From: Aplectana chamaeleonis
Taxonomy: Eukaryota; Nematoda; Chromadorea; Rhabditida; Cosmocercidae
DNA length: 64,000 nucleotides
Reading direction: 5' to 3'
Assembly: GCA_029168955.1 (NCBI GenBank)
Contig: JAPDOI010000063.1
Span: forward strand, 1,550,001 to 1,614,000
Made by a program: the position numbers and the translations under genes. Under the pieces are notes generated by a model that saw only the letters and a list, made by a program, of their open reading frames with translations, searched no databases and was not told the DNA's origin. This document shows positions 1 through 12,665 of the stretch, one piece after another (position 1 is the stretch's first letter; every line of letters begins with the position of its first letter).

Positions 1-2060
1 TCCATCAAGCCGATCGGTGCATTGGTTAGCTAAGCAAGTGGACTAGCGACTTGAATTTAGATGAAAGTCAGTCAGCGCGTTATGTCAGTGGTATGGTATA
101 CGTATTCATTTTAGTCTGACGCATGGACCACGCGGCTTGTCGTGCAGTGTGGGCCGCAACACAGGCCAATCGGGTTTCGATTGCGCACTAGGCTAATGAG
201 GTTGAGATCGTGCGCGCGGTGATCTACCGTCGCAGCCCCGTCCATTCATCAGATTAAAATTATTATGTGAGCTCTATATGCATGATGGGTTGATGTGTGA
301 AGAAGAGATTTCAAAGTTGTTGCTAAGTTTATAAACAAAACTGTCCTTATTTAGAGGATAAAGAAAACAGACACTATGATCTGCCGAGAAACTCTCAACG
401 TTCTCTGAGCTTACACTAAAGATTATGATTATGTTTGTTTGAAGATTATCTATGTTAAGTTCACGACCAAGCAAGCGTGAAAAATTCCAGAAAGTTTATG
501 AAGAATAGAAGACAACAGCTTGACAAAAAGCTACAGAGAATAGTAGTTAGTGAAAGAATGTCAGTAGGTGTGAGAACTCATTCGGAGAATTATGGTAATG
601 AGAATGCAAAAAAATCACCTCGCAGAAAACTCTGACGTCTGCTCGAAACCTGCCTGATTTTAAAAGTTCCTCTCCCACAGGTCTTTCGAGTTTCGTTGTA
701 AAAGCAGTGCTACGAAAGCCTCACGAATCGGTCTTGGCATGAGAATGCCATCTCAAATTGTTGTGGTTAGATAGAATGCTCTGTAGACTACTGACTTGCA
801 TGATGTATTGTCACTCCTAATTACCGAGGTTCCCATCAGGTTATTCGGAATCGCTCTTGGCAAACTTTGAAATGCAGGGCTTTTCGAGAAGGCTCAGTAC
901 CATTTCTATGCAAATATTCTTAGCTACTCCTTCGGTTGAGGCACAGAAGCATGTTAGAAAAGAAAGAGCGAAAAAGGGAGTCATACTATTCACACATTTT
1001 TCCCAAAATAATTACTGCTGAAATTGTTTGTATGATGGATTATTGTTATGGTCTCAATGATGGTTGACAACATGCTAATTAATGTCTCTGGGAATTGAAG
1101 ATGCCCCTGCAGATGACTGCAACACGAATGCAGTGAACTGATGAAAAAACAGCAGCAGTATGTCAAGCTCTGTCTTTAGGAGCAAGAGATTTCGAGAGCA
1201 GAGTTGCTGTTCTTATTGTTCCCTATGCCTATGCTAGTCCATGCGCACAGCGCAGTTCCCCCAACAAAGCGAAGCATTATGCACTTTCGACCGCTCTCTA
1301 TGCTGAGGACCCTTTTGGATGCCTAACCAGTACCTCAAAAGGATCCTTGCTCCAGGCCACGCTCATTTTCAGCAAAAAGAACTTTGTTCAAAACTGGGGT
1401 GGCAGTAATTGGGTTTTCTAACGCGATATAACCGCCAACTTTTGAACGCGAATTCAACACGAGAGGTGGTAGTAAAAGGGTTCCTAAACACGACTAAATC
1501 GCGAGCTGGCATAGAACATGGACACAGTGAATGACTACAAAAGGAGATTGATAGCTTTCGAAAAATTTCCTTAAAGGGCTTTTCGGGAGCTATCATTTTT
1601 TTCTTCACAATATTTACATCTTCTCTGTCAGATCACTTACTGACCCGTCTTCAGATCCATTTACTACCACCCCTGGCATCCGTAGTAACAGATCAGGGTT
1701 TGATTGCCTATCAGTTCTAATATAAATTCTTCATAATTCAGTTCTAAGGATGAGTGCACTAGAAGCGGTTTCGCCACACTAAGTAGATCCGCCTACGCAC
1801 CCTGGAAAAGTGGCCAAAAGGTGTTTTCGAGAGAACCGCGAACCTGTACGATTTTGTCGTGTAGTACCATCCACGACGTTGTTCATGCCAGCTGAAACCT
1901 CAATGAGTACCAGGGGCGAAAATCATCAACGCATCATGTTAGGTAGGAGTAAAGGCGTCGGCAAGTTCGAAGATCACCCTGTGAAAGCCAAAGGTTTTTT
2001 ACCGCGGCAGTGTCTCAACTGCCCCATCCTATTAGCTGGGTAGGCCGAGGGCACAAACGG

Positions 2061-2297
2061 TTAGCGGACTCTCACTTTCCGGTTAACACTAAACGTGCCA
2101 TTGTCTTTAAACCTACCAAACGGAACGCGTTGATGAATTCCCCCAAAAGAGTATAAGTGATGGGCGAGGATGATGAACATGAAACCGACAAGTGCGGTGA
2201 AACCTACTTTAAGTCCTTTCAAGATTTGCTGTCTCATCATCGCCCTCCATGCTTTAGATGAGCGAAACCACTCGGGATACACAGAAACCGCACCCAA
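2061..2297 (-). other. Open frame with one membrane segment, unidentified
   Basis: The reading contains QQILKGLKVGFTALVGFMFI and then ILAHHLYSFGG, one credible transmembrane helix after a short basic stretch, and then a possible donor (CCGTTTG|GTAGGT at about 2109). It could be one exon of a small membrane protein. No partner exon or family is recognised, and it may be chance. Confidence 0.25.
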
Positions 2298-3179
2298 TAA
2301 CGTTATTGTTCGCTGATAACGCTATCATAGCTAAGCTATCAGTGGGAGTGTGGTTTCAGAAAAACCGACTGCAAAAGTGTGTCTCAAAATTGGGATACAT
2401 GGAAAGTGGACCAAATTTGAATGATGGATCTTTTAAATTCAATAAATCTGGACAAAGAAGATAGCGACAAATTCAGTGCTGCAATGATCAAGCTGCTGAT
2501 TACGTTTTGTCTGATGCTCACGGACATGTAAACGCCGCATGGCTGAAGAGTGATGACAAAATTTCACCCTCTCTCGAATCGTAATTTCTCACAATGTAAG
2601 ACCAGTCGCTTCCTAATTTACTGAATGCTGGCCGACAAGCAAAATAAATCTATTTTAGAGTCGCCCGTAGTTAGCAATATGGACAAGATCGCGAGGAAGC
2701 CCACGCAGCCGTGGAAGCTGTGAGTTCTCCATGTTCAAACTTCGATTTCGAGAGGTAAGCTGAAAATCACATAGGGACCCCAGAACTTTGATACTCGCTG
2801 TTGTTTTGTCGAACGACTACAGTAAGCCACGGTAGGAATAATGCCAGTTCTTAATTTACCGTAACCAGCCGTAGGTGCCTGAATAACCGAGATGAACCTT
2901 ATATTAATGTTCAGCGTTTCTAATAAACCTCTCAACAAACTTGGATGAAGAAAAAAATGCCTTCGAGGTTAGCCTGCCTTATGTTACAATATTCATAAGA
3001 TTCTTTTGTCGGTATAGTGTCTTCAATCGGTTATACTTTTGTGCTAATCATGTATTCTTCTTTCTGTTTTGAGTTCCTTTTTTATGTAGAATGATCTCAC
3101 TTCCGGTATTGCATAATTCTTACGCAATCGATGACCGTTCAGTCGTTCATGTGATTTCGATAGACTCACGTGCTTGAAA

Positions 3180-3240
3180 AGTGGGCGGGGCCAGCCAATC
3201 ACTGCGGAGCACTCGCATCCCAATATATATATACACCCCT
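3180..3240 (+). promoter_or_regulatory. Promoter-like GC box, CCAAT box and TATA tract
   Basis: GGGCGGGGCC, CCAATCAC and ATATATATATA follow each other within 60 bp, the order of a classical RNA polymerase II promoter. No recognisable gene follows; a small ORF to 3433 is not conserved-looking. It may be chance or the relic of a lost gene. Confidence 0.25.
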
Positions 3241-4559
3241 GATCAATGTTCAAAGGCAGTTAAGTGGAAGATCCACCTCGTCTTCGGGAACCACCAAAAG
3301 CCAGGAGGGGCCAAAACATCAGAAGGCGAAGACTGGCCTGAATTCAACTAAAGTTATAGTCTTCGCTGGGGTTTCGCTCAAAATTCGTGGGATAGCCCTT
3401 TTGAGGTCTTTTGAGTTCAGCTCGCGCGCATAATTGGTAAACCCACAGCGGCAGGTAGTTTTTAGGCTGAACGGTCCTTCCTGATCTCTATAGTTCCTCG
3501 GTTAAATTAATTAAACTATCTAAAACTCACTTAATTAGCATCTCATCCATTATTTTTGAAGTTTTAACAAGTAAACAGATATACAACTTGTGCTCTGTGA
3601 AACTACCAGTTTGAGTACCGTGGATACCTTGCGAACGTTGTTTGTGTTGATTTCATTTTAATCCGTATTTCCAAGTGAGGGAAGCAAACTCGGAGACCGA
3701 GTTACTCCAGTACGGGTAAAACTCTCCTGCTAGACTATTTTGTCAGGGTTTCCTGTGAGATCACAGAAGGGGAGTTCTTAGGGGTCACATCCTCCTCATC
3801 CCAGTGCATTCACATATATTGTGTTTTGGCTCCGTTGTATCATCTCACTAAAACCTTTTCACCTTCAAGACATGAGACAGACCGGGTATATGGGCCGCCT
3901 CATTCCACTAAAACCTTACACAACACTTTGATGCCAGCTCTGAAAATTGGCTTTAAAATGTCCTTTAGAAGGTCCGCCAGAACCCGGAGTAGCCACCGGA
4001 GAGAACTGCGGTTTTTTTATAGCCCGCATCTACCGCCTGGTCAAACTCCATCCCACACGGTCCGCAGTGGTATCTTTGCCTCAGACCGTGGCGGCAAGGA
4101 GGTAATCTCTGTCACGGTCCTTGTTTCTGTACATGAAGGATCAATCTATATCGCTCCCTTTTCGCAAGGAACTCACACAACTTCGTTTCAAATCTACCTA
4201 ATGCTCATGGCGTGTCTACTCTAGCAAGAAGTTCACCAGTACAGTGAATTTGACTTGGAAAAATGCGCATGAATCTCATGTGTTATTTAGCACCGAGTGG
4301 TTTTTAAAAAGGATTCAGATACCACTCTGGTAAAGTACTATTTCGATTTTGCAGCTTTTTGAGATATCACGTTTGCGTTCATTACATAAGATGCACTTTT
4401 GTGAGTATATGAATTGGAGCTGTAGACTCAGAGGGATAAGAGTTGCGAAAAAAATAAATCAACCGAAAAAAGCAAATCAAAAACGACAGATGTAGAAAAA
4501 CACAATGAAAGAATAGCTGTAAGAAAAGAAAAGTTAGGGAGAACCCAATTGCTCGAAAA

Positions 4560-5066
4560 AAACCTGTTCGCAACTTTTAAACAGCTATAAACCTCGTTGC
4601 AAATTTCGAAACGCTTTCCAAGCTTGACGTACTCGAAACCGGTACGACACACAAACGAAAGAAAGCTTAGCCCTAGGTATCTGAATTTCAATCGTAGGAC
4701 CTCTGGATTCCCTAAAAGATAAATATTCGAATCTATCAGGATGAACGAAGTTGTTGAGGATTTCGTAAGTCATGATTAAATCTTGTTTCTTCTGACTGTA
4801 TGAAAGTGCCTCTAAACCTAGCTGAAAATTGCCAGTTGGGTTTTCAGGTACTGTGTCTTGTGTAAACCTACCTACTCTAAAAAAAACAATCCGGCCGTGA
4901 AACTATTCTGGAAGTCTTCTAGCACAAACATCTGCTTTGCTTTCATGGGATATAATAATGGTGTACCGTACACCAACACAGGCCTGATGTAGACATTAGA
5001 GGCTTCTGAAAGATCCTTGGGCTTTGTAGATGATCGGCAGCTCAGAGGATTACATACTTTGTGCAT
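4560..5066 (-). pseudogene. CR1/jockey-like LINE reverse transcriptase C-terminus, degraded
   Basis: On the minus strand, YIRPVLVYGTPLLYPMKAKQ and LEDFQNSFT (about 4990-4880) match the Y-x-x-Y-V-R-P-x-L-E-Y-x-x-P-V-W-x-P ... L-E-x-V-Q-x-x-F-T block near the end of CR1/jockey reverse transcriptases. After frame changes, DLIMTYEILNNFVHPDRFEY (near 4770-4715) matches the D-L-I-x-x-Y-K-I-L-x-N block, followed by a basic stretch up to about 4585 that ends in AWKAFRNLQRG, like the W-N-x-L-P motif. No intact domain remains. It is a dead non-LTR retrotransposon tail. Confidence 0.68.
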
Positions 5067-5189
5067 AGCATTGCCTGCAATGTTCTTGCAATATGCATCG
5101 AAATCAAGAGTTTCTGAAACGGGAAAACCAGGATTTCGAATTGTAGAAACGTGAGAAATTCGGGTGCCGCCATTTTCTATCAGTAGCCC

Positions 5190-5728
5190 CGTTCTTACCC
5201 TAATTTTGAGCTTATCTCTTTATTCAGGCTGGCTCACATAAAGTGTGCCCGAATGAGAATGGCGGCCCACTCGGCCGGCGTGCTTGGCGGGCGGCCGTCG
5301 CATACGCCGCCCTCGGACGAGTGTTGGATTTCAACGACAGCCGTCCCCTCTCCCACCGTCTGCATAGCTGATTGATCGGCGCAGTGCTTGCTGCGAGCCG
5401 GTGCCGGCCCCGTTTGTAGTCGATGGCGGTGGGGACTTTTCGCATGCTCGTCCGAGAGCGGCGAACGCGACGGCCGCCTGCCAAGCACGTCGGCCGCATG
5501 GGCCACCATTCTCATTCGGACGCACCTTACTTCGGTTGCAAATGACGGAAGTTACAAGCCTCGGACAACTCGGCCACCATGCCTTCGCAGCTCAATTTTT
5601 GAGGGGCCATAACTCCTTTCCCAGGGGTCTTTTACGAATCCAGGAACATCCTTCGATTCAGCGTGGGTCTGTCTGCAAGATAGGGAGAAAAACAGATAAT
5701 TGATCCTGAGGTTGGACTGTGCCTTCAA
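5190..5728. mobile_element. TTAA-family MITE, left-truncated, interrupted by foldback F4
   Basis: The right end reads GGTTGGACTGTGCC; the left starts inside the family core (AGCCCCGTTCTTACCC). F4 sits at 5242-5536. Confidence 0.5.
5242..5536. mobile_element. Foldback element F4 inserted inside a TTAA-family MITE
   Basis: The arms contain CCGAATGAGAATGG and GGCGGCCGTCGC in inverted orientation (left 5249-5300, right about 5450-5522). The flanking sequences (about 5190-5241 and 5537-5728) rejoin into the core of a TTAA-family MITE, so this is a nested, younger insertion. A second copy lies at 5795-6095. Confidence 0.65.
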
Positions 5729-6148
5729 AAGCACGGTCAGACCTTAGAATCGTTTGTCTGATTCAATTGGCACGTGCTATGTGGGGTGGGTCTAACGTAT
5801 GTCTAAATGAGAATGACGGCCCATGCGACCGGCGTGCGTTGCAGGCGGCCGTCGCATGTGCTGATCTAGGAGGAGTGTTCAATCGGCTGCCAGCTCTCCC
5901 CTTCCTCGGCTGCAGAGCTGATTGATCGACACAGTTTACTTGCTGCTAGCCCGTCCGGCCCCGCTCGTAGTCAATGGCTGTGTGAAAAGGTTCACCGTAC
6001 TTTTGCATGCTCGTCTGAGAGCGGCACATGCGACGGCCGCCTGCAACGCACGCCGGCCGCATGGGCCGACATTCTCAATCGGACACTTTTTAATTCACAA
6101 TTATTTAGGAATCTCAGATTTCGCCCCTGAGCTTGGACTGTGCCTTTA
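5727..6148. mobile_element. TTAA-family MITE interrupted by the second F4
   Basis: The ends AAAGCACGGTCAGACC and GCTTGGACTGTGCC match family T1. The body between them is replaced by the foldback at 5795-6095. It abuts the preceding MITE at about 5727. Confidence 0.5.
5795..6095. mobile_element. Foldback element F4, second copy, also nested
   Basis: The arms share AATGAGAATG...GGCGGCCGTCGCATG in inverted orientation. The element interrupts the TTAA-family MITE that spans 5727-6148. Only about 260 bp separate it from the first F4 copy. A partial F4-like end (GGACATTCTCATTC) also appears at about 13850. Confidence 0.62.
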
Positions 6149-6169
6149 GGTCGCCAAGGAGACTTTGCT

Positions 6170-6480
6170 CTCAATGGAGATGAGGATGCTCAGATGATCA
6201 ATGAGTATTACATTGCAGGAAAGAATGACAAAGATTATGTGAGTATTGATTCCAGGGTAGCCCCAATACACGAAAAGACGAATGGTGATCAGCTCAGATG
6301 TTTTGGACATCTCCGGAAATGAGAAGATGGCTCCGTTGGCAAGGGCAGCACTCATTATGGAAGGGGTATCAGGCTATGGGGGGGGGCTTAAACGTGCTGG
6401 CTAGACAGCATAAGAACTGCATTTAAATGGTGCTTCTCTTTCTGAGAGACGCAGCTGACGGAAATAAATGAAGGAGAAGT
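6170..6480 (+). pseudogene. RTE-like non-LTR retrotransposon C-terminal fragment
   Basis: The reading NGDQLRCFGHLRK (about 6281-6319) is followed, past stops, by CWLDSIRTAFKW (about 6396-6431). These match the L-R-W-x-G-H-V-x-R-R and R-W-x-D-x-I-R-x-D-L-K motifs found in order at the end of RTE-type endonuclease-reverse transcriptases. A run of Gs at about 6379-6386 and stop codons break it. It lies directly after a TTAA-family MITE end at 6148. Confidence 0.55.
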
Positions 6481-6616
6481 ACTAAGCCAGCAGTCCCTAA
6501 TTATACGAGAGACAAACGCTAGAAAGAACAAGTAGCAGAGAGGACTGAGAGCAGCCTACTCACCTCCACTGGTCGGTGTTGACTATTACACGCAGCGAAA
6601 CCACTGAGAGGTCTGC

Positions 6617-7068
6617 TTAAAAGCACAGCCTCATCTCAGAATCGTTTTTCTGCTTCTCTGCCTATCTTAAGAGCGGTCTCACGCTGACTCCAATCACGTT
6701 TCTGAAATCGTACGAGACCCCCCTGGGAACGGAGTTATGGCTCTGGCGGAGGAGTTGTCCGAGGCTTGCGAATTCCGTCATTTGCAAACGATTTATGCGA
6801 GCTGACCTGACTAAAGAGAGAGGCACACTGAACGGAAGGACGGGGATATTGACCGGAAAGAATAGCTGATGTCGCCACTAAAGAGCACGAAGGATCGCAA
6901 AAAGGAAAATGGTTTCCTGATCTGAGCGCCCCAGGGTGGCTTCCTCTTATATCTCGCTAACTCGGAGAAATTGAGAGCTCTCCTTTGTAGGTGTTATATT
7001 AGACTGGTCCACTTCAAAATGGTGTGGAAACTTCAGATTTCGCCCCTGAGCTTGGACTGTGCCTTTAA
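6617..7068. mobile_element. TTAA-flanked MITE (family T1)
   Basis: This copy runs from TTAAAAGCACAGCC to GGACTGTGCCTTTAA. Its interior holds the family core GAACGGAGTTATGG and a GTTGTCCGAGGCTTG block. The TTAA at both ends suggests piggyBac-like target choice. Many copies are scattered through the window. Confidence 0.65.
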
Positions 7069-8545
7069 AGAGTCGGAGATCTGTTGTAGATTAATCGGGA
7101 ACAGAAAACTGGGGAGTGGTGGTCGGAGGCTTGTGAACCAATATGCGCATAGCTACGCCTTCTTGTCTGTTATAGAACGTGACAAACCATAGTTTCGTGT
7201 AGAGGAACATTCCCATGTTTAACTGTTAACGAGACGAAAAACCTGAGTGTGTTTGTTTTTTCCAGTCGTTTCTTTAGTTTCCCTTCATTATGCATTTCTC
7301 ATTGCCATCACACAAGAAATTGTTCTCAACGGCGTTAGTTTCGACCATCTACGAAAAGTACAGTCGGCAAGTCAGATCATTTTTGACACAGCTCAGTACA
7401 ACTATAATGTTGAAACTCACCATTAGACATCATGACGTAGGCAATCGTTCAATGTTGAACGCAGTATGAGGCAGGCCTGAACCAATGGAACTAAAACATT
7501 TTCTTTGGCCTTCATCACCATCTTGATAACGTTGTCAACGGTTAGCAAGTTAGTAACCAGATGCATCTGGTCTCGTTTTCAATAATATAAAAACAGTATT
7601 CTCTCCAGAGTTGTAGTCCTCACAATGTCCTCACGTTCGCTAGGGTGATGTGTTGTCGGTCTGTGGTATTGCAGCGAGCTATACAGAAGAAGTTTGATTT
7701 CTAAACCCGCTACGTTCGGCAGATTTCTCCCCAGGCACTAATTCTTTCTGGAGTGCGAATTCGGCCTAACTGCTTCCAAAGAACCGGAGAACAAACCCAT
7801 GGAGACTGAGTTTGCGATTTTGAGAAGAGCATTACCAAGGCTCGACTGTAGGACTCAAAGGCAGGGTTTGCGATAAAAACAATTTTTGAGCTCTCTCCAT
7901 GAGAATGTAGACTTGGCCATCACCAAAAATGAAATAAAAGAAATAAGTGAGAATTAGCGAGATAACGCACAAGAACAAGGTAAAATGGCTAATTACAGCT
8001 GTACACACGCCTCCCCTGTCCTCAGCTAAAGAAAATTTCTTGAATGCTTTATTTATCTTTCTTTTAGTATTTTAGTTTGCTTTGAAGTAGTCAGTAGTCT
8101 GTAGAAGTGCCCGTTGACTACCCTATGTTATAGCATATGGCACCGTGTTTGCGCCACCATTCAAAAGGCAACGTAAAGTATCACTAGGTTTCATGACGGG
8201 CGTTAAATAGGACCGAAATAATTGCGGCTGTAATAAAGACATGAGAGAGGATGTCCCACCTCATAAATGCTACTACATTTACAATAATACATAGGGTCAT
8301 GGAATCCTCTTAGGAAAATGTTGTGAACATACTGTGGACATCAAAACTGGCGAAGTTCAACACAGTTTGAGGCCTGAACCCTTCAACTCAATCTGAGAGC
8401 TGAAACCAAGGGTTACGGCGCACGCCATACCTTTCACTGCGCGTGACAGGCCCGCTTTTTCTCAAAGGCATAGAACACCCAAGAAATTATTTTTTAGTTT
8501 TTAGAATGATGTTGGAAAGACTCAAGAGCTGATCACAAGGGTGCC
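7069..8545. other. Intergenic, nothing recognised
   Basis: I see no ORF with motifs, no repeat ends and no RNA gene here. Confidence 0.4.
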
Positions 8546-8957
8546 TCTGAAATTGCTCAGGACTCCCTATAAACGGAGTTATGGCTCTTCAAAGATGCCT
8601 GTTTCTGGAGTGTGAAAAATTGGTGGACGAGTTGTCTCAGGCCTGCATTTCTCTTCATTCGCAATCGTTGCGCGAGAACGAGCCAGGATAAGGAGACAAT
8701 TTGGCAATGGACCAAAGAACGAAGACATGTTGGAAATTCATTCATCAATCGAGCCGCTACCGAGCTCGAAAATCTGGTAGGGAGTGTGGCCCGTGATGCT
8801 GAGCGAAGGAGGTCGGGTATGTGGTGGTCGCTTATATCTCGCTTCTCAGACGGAATTGAGATCTCGCACATAGCATGAGTTATGTAAGAGGGATCTACTA
8901 CACAGTCAAATAAAAATCACAAAATTCGTGTCTGAGGGTGTTCTGTGTCTTCAACAT
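8546..8957. mobile_element. TTAA-family MITE (family T2), partial
   Basis: The right end, TGTCTGAGGGTGTTCTGTG, and the internal ATAACTCCGTT-type core (inverted) place it with the copies at 12666 and 16967. The left end is truncated. Confidence 0.5.
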
Positions 8958-9539
8958 GCCATTGATCCTTGGTGAATGGGCACCTGCTACCCGCCTATTA
9001 CTCTAACATCAGTCGTAGCTAACCACAGATAATGCTTCCTTTTATGTTTGAGGCTCAGAAAAGCCATATGAAACTCCTCATAAACAGAGAATAGTCGAAC
9101 CTGTCATATCAAGGGTGAGATCAGATTCTTGGATTGAGGGCAACATCTAAGAGCTAAGAGAGCGATATGCCGTTTAATCTTGAATATTCGCCTTCCAAAT
9201 TCCGGTCTTTCAAAAACTATTCTATCTTGATAGAATTGAGTTTTTTTTAATCTTCTCCCGAAGTGCTACTGCTATGACACATGGCATTGCTTTTTGTCCA
9301 TGCGAGGCTGAGTGACCTACTTCACATCAACGACAGGGTCAAGACATTAGTGCCCTTTTCTAAACGACATTTCATCAGAGGTCTGAAGAAACACAGAATC
9401 CTTCACAGGAAGTTTTAAGCTAATCTAGCATCATAGAAATCGGTCAAATCATAACGAGGGCCATGTGCAAATACCAATCACATCTACTGTGTTCACGAAA
9501 AATAGCTTGGTGCTTTTCCGCATCCTTAGTGTTTGCAAA

Positions 9540-10030
9540 ATTCAGTTGAGTACTTAATATTTGGACACTCTCTTATTGTGCTTCCAAGAAATAGGGGCCG
9601 GATGCACCCCAAACACTTCACAAACCATAAGTTATCTTCCCAGCACACATGATTTGAGGGCACGGCAATGAATACATGGTAGAAAATTGACAAATCATGT
9701 AGGGAGGTTTCGAAAAGAAACTTATAGGAAATGTCGTACGGTGTCTTGGAACGGATGGAGAACCTACAGCACTTTCCATGCATTCTGAATGTGAGACTCA
9801 CAAGAAAGCATACGGTGTTGTGGACAGATGGAGTACATGCAGCACTTTCCGGGAATTGTGAATGCGATTGTGCCGAATACAGGTGGAAAAAACCGTGGTG
9901 TATGAGAGAAACATGGGTTTTAAATGGCTTTTCTTCCGAGGTGCTGTTCCTGTTTATATGCCTGAGTCTCGTCAGCATCACAGATCCTTGTTTTCTCGTC
10001 GCATTGCAATCGCCTGCTTACTCCGACAAA
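9540..10030. repeat. Dispersed repeat, copy 1 (about 450 bp)
   Basis: This region is collinear with 39590-40000. Shared blocks include GAGTACTTAATATTTGGACA / GAGTACTAAATATTCGGACA and CCAGCACACAT. Within copy 1 a segment around CAGCACTTTCC is duplicated (about 9768 and 9840). Several ORF fragments exist, but none is conserved between the copies, so I read it as a repeat rather than a gene. Confidence 0.5.
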
Positions 10031-10130
10031 AACTCGTTTGCGACCCCGCAAGAGATTCGGGAAATTTAAGGTCGGAGGGTCACCGATTTGGAGAATCAGT
10101 AGGTGGAGCTCGAAATTGGAGGTGGCTTTA

Positions 10131-10581
10131 GGCATCTCTCATAGCCCTCACCGCAAGCGCGGCACGCGCGTGACGCGCGGGAAAGGCAGAGGACTATTAA
10201 AGTTCTTGCCGCGAGGCACGCGCGGGTCGCGCGGTAGGAACTTTCATAGTCCATCAGCACTGCCATAGCGGCGCCGCCCAAACCACCGTGGCGGTTTTGC
10301 CGTTTCAATCAATAATTTCTTCTCGATTTGAGTCCACTCCAACATAAATCATTCTGGGACTATTCTGCGCCACCGCATACGCAAATGCAAGCCAGGAATT
10401 TCTGTACAAGTCCCAGTTAAGGCCCGACTTTCACCCGCACCGCCATGGCGGTGGCGCGGGAGAGTTCATAGCGGGTTCCCGCTCGTTCCGCGCGTGCCGC
10501 GCGGTGAAAAGTTTATAGTCCAACGCTCGTCCCGCGCATCACGCGCGTGCCGCGCTTGCGGTGAGCACTATGAAAGATGCC
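10131..10581. mobile_element. PIF/Harbinger-like MITE, copy 1 (451 bp)
   Basis: The element begins GGCATCTCTCATAG and ends with the inverse (CTATGAAAGATGCC). It is flanked on both sides by TTA (10128-10130 and 10582-10584), the 3-bp target duplication typical of PIF/Harbinger. Subterminal arms are CpG-rich (CGCGGCACGCGCGTG); the core is AT-rich and non-coding (about 10290-10430). Copy 2 at 55298-55748 has exactly the same length. Confidence 0.82.
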
Positions 10582-10584
10582 TTA

Positions 10585-12665
10585 GTCAACGCGTGTTGCG
10601 TCGCGTGCGCAGTGCTGCCAGACGACAGCTCCGACGCGACGTTGAACGCCAAAATCAAACCAGCGGTACATAGAGCCGTGCTGAGATGGGGTTCGACGGT
10701 CGAACTTCGACCGATTCATTCCGGTGTCAAGTGTTCACTCTTCGAGCTGTGCCTTTGAGTTAAGTGCGGTGCGAGTGCCTGCTCTTGCACCAACACGGGT
10801 GCTATATTCTGGGAGCAGGCAAGAGACCAAGGTTTCGCACTATTGATTTATTTTTGATTAGCTCCTGGCTAGGGGCCAGGTGCGTGCATAGCGGTTGGCA
10901 TAGGAGGGACGCTCCGTGGCGTTATCGATTGTGTTTCGTGGCTCAGCATCCCGTTCAGTGCCGCGTTCGCCGTCGGAGAGTCGCCCCATCCCTTCTGTGA
11001 CGTCATCAGTTGTTTAACGTCCCGTTTACTCAAGCGTTCTAGACGGCGTTCATATGTGTTGTTTTTGTTGAACGGGATGCTCAACGCTTTCGCTAACGAT
11101 GGATGTCAGAGTAGGCACTCACCGTTACTCCCACAATGAGTCATCGCTACTAACGACTGGCTAGGGAAAAAGCAGTACTACGTGTGGGTGTGCAGGATTG
11201 CTGTTGATCGGGGGTCCACGAGCTGGATAACAGCCCTTCGACCAGCAATCCCAGGACGGCTATAAATCAACACAGAAACGAGTTGTTGTCTATAGGACGA
11301 CAACTCGAGATGTATGCGTCTCTCAAGGTCAATCATGGTCACTGAGCAGCTCTCAAAAACGCTCTTTCGACATATCAAGGGAAGATTACAAAGAACAATT
11401 CAACATGAGCACAGATGTGGGTGCTTTGAAGGATGAAAATAAACATACTAACATTAGCACAGATATAGGGTATTTGAAAGAAGAGTTAAACATTCAGGAT
11501 GAATATGTAGAACGTATGCCCATAAATTTTATCGGGAATTTCTAAAATTGAAATTGAACGATCAGCTCGGAGAAGCACAGCCACACGAATTCGACATCGG
11601 ATAGTTTCCAATTTCAAATAAGTGACACAGAGACCATCACTTCTAGAAAACGCTTGCTGGCCCTGAAGAAATCCTCACTCTTCAATATGTTGGATTAGGC
11701 TAGGGAAGAGTGCAGAGTTGCCCGCGAGATTATTAAAGAATGTAAATTTCATTTTCTCGCATGGATAAACCTTCCACTCTTATATTCATTGGAAGGGCTA
11801 TGAGGAAATGGGACGACAATAAAAGTTCAAATGAAAGATTCCGTATTTGTTACTCTGTGGTAAACAGGAGGAAAATGTGCCAATGTATGAAGTTCTTACA
11901 AGAACAAACGTCCATTGTGGGAATGATATGACTTGAAACGAAGTACTATGGTCAAAGCAGGTGATTCATTAACACTATTATTTTGAAAGCGGAAGAACTT
12001 TCAAGTAAAAACGTAGAACAAATGGGTTGTCTTAATTGAATTTCTTCGTGTCTTAATGTGGTGCACCTGACAGCAGACGATTATTATGCATGATATTATA
12101 TTATTTTGATTATATTATAATATGACATAGAAACAGGTGCTTAAGTGGTATTGTCACCATCACAGCTCTCAAAAGTACAGTGAGGCTGGTACCTCAAACA
12201 ATGTACTCAAGGTTACAAGGCATAGAGAATACACGCCAAAAAAAATTAATGCGCTTTCGTTACTGCCACCTAAATGTTGTGAACAGTAGTGGGAAAGCTA
12301 CGAAAATGACGAGAGATTGCCACCATCCATAGGCAGGGGTAGCTGAAAAATAATATTAGTAGGCGGAAAAGCGGTGTACTTTGTCGTAATGGGATCTGAA
12401 CCAGGGCTGTGCGTGAATACGAATTACGGTTCACGATTTACGAAATTTTGACCTAAAATCGTAACGAATCGTAACAAATTGTGAAAAAAGCGATTTGAGG
12501 AACAACTCAGGCGAGTGCTGCAACGCTTAGTACAAACAGGGTCATGATTTGAACCCCGTGTGCTGACACCATTAATCTTTATCCCAGCCGCATTATCTTG
12601 AAGCTGTGGGCTGCGATAGTGGGTATCTGCCACTGTGCGCAGGGATCCCCCACGATATGAGAGCA
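10585..12665. other. Intergenic, unclassified
   Basis: Includes a short inverted pair around 10779-10831 (TGCCTGCTCTT / GGAGCAGGCAAGAG). No gene is recognised. Confidence 0.35.

Larger units (their letters stand above)
1..4559. other. No recognised gene apart from the two weak signals listed
   Basis: Only the promoter-like tract (3180-3240) and the membrane-segment ORF (2061-2297) stand out. Other ORFs are short and lack motifs. Confidence 0.4.

Noticed and set aside
5224..5703. Overlapping open frames of 64-100 codons on both strands
   Set aside because: They lie in the GC-rich arms of a foldback element; mirrored open frames are expected from an inverted repeat and carry no motif.
8557..8878. 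Opposed 104- and 88-codon frames
   Set aside because: The sequence is the core of a TTAA-family MITE that recurs elsewhere with different frames.
9526..9981. 151-codon minus-strand ORF
   Set aside because: The collinear repeat copy at 39590-40000 has stops in the matching frame, so coding is not conserved.
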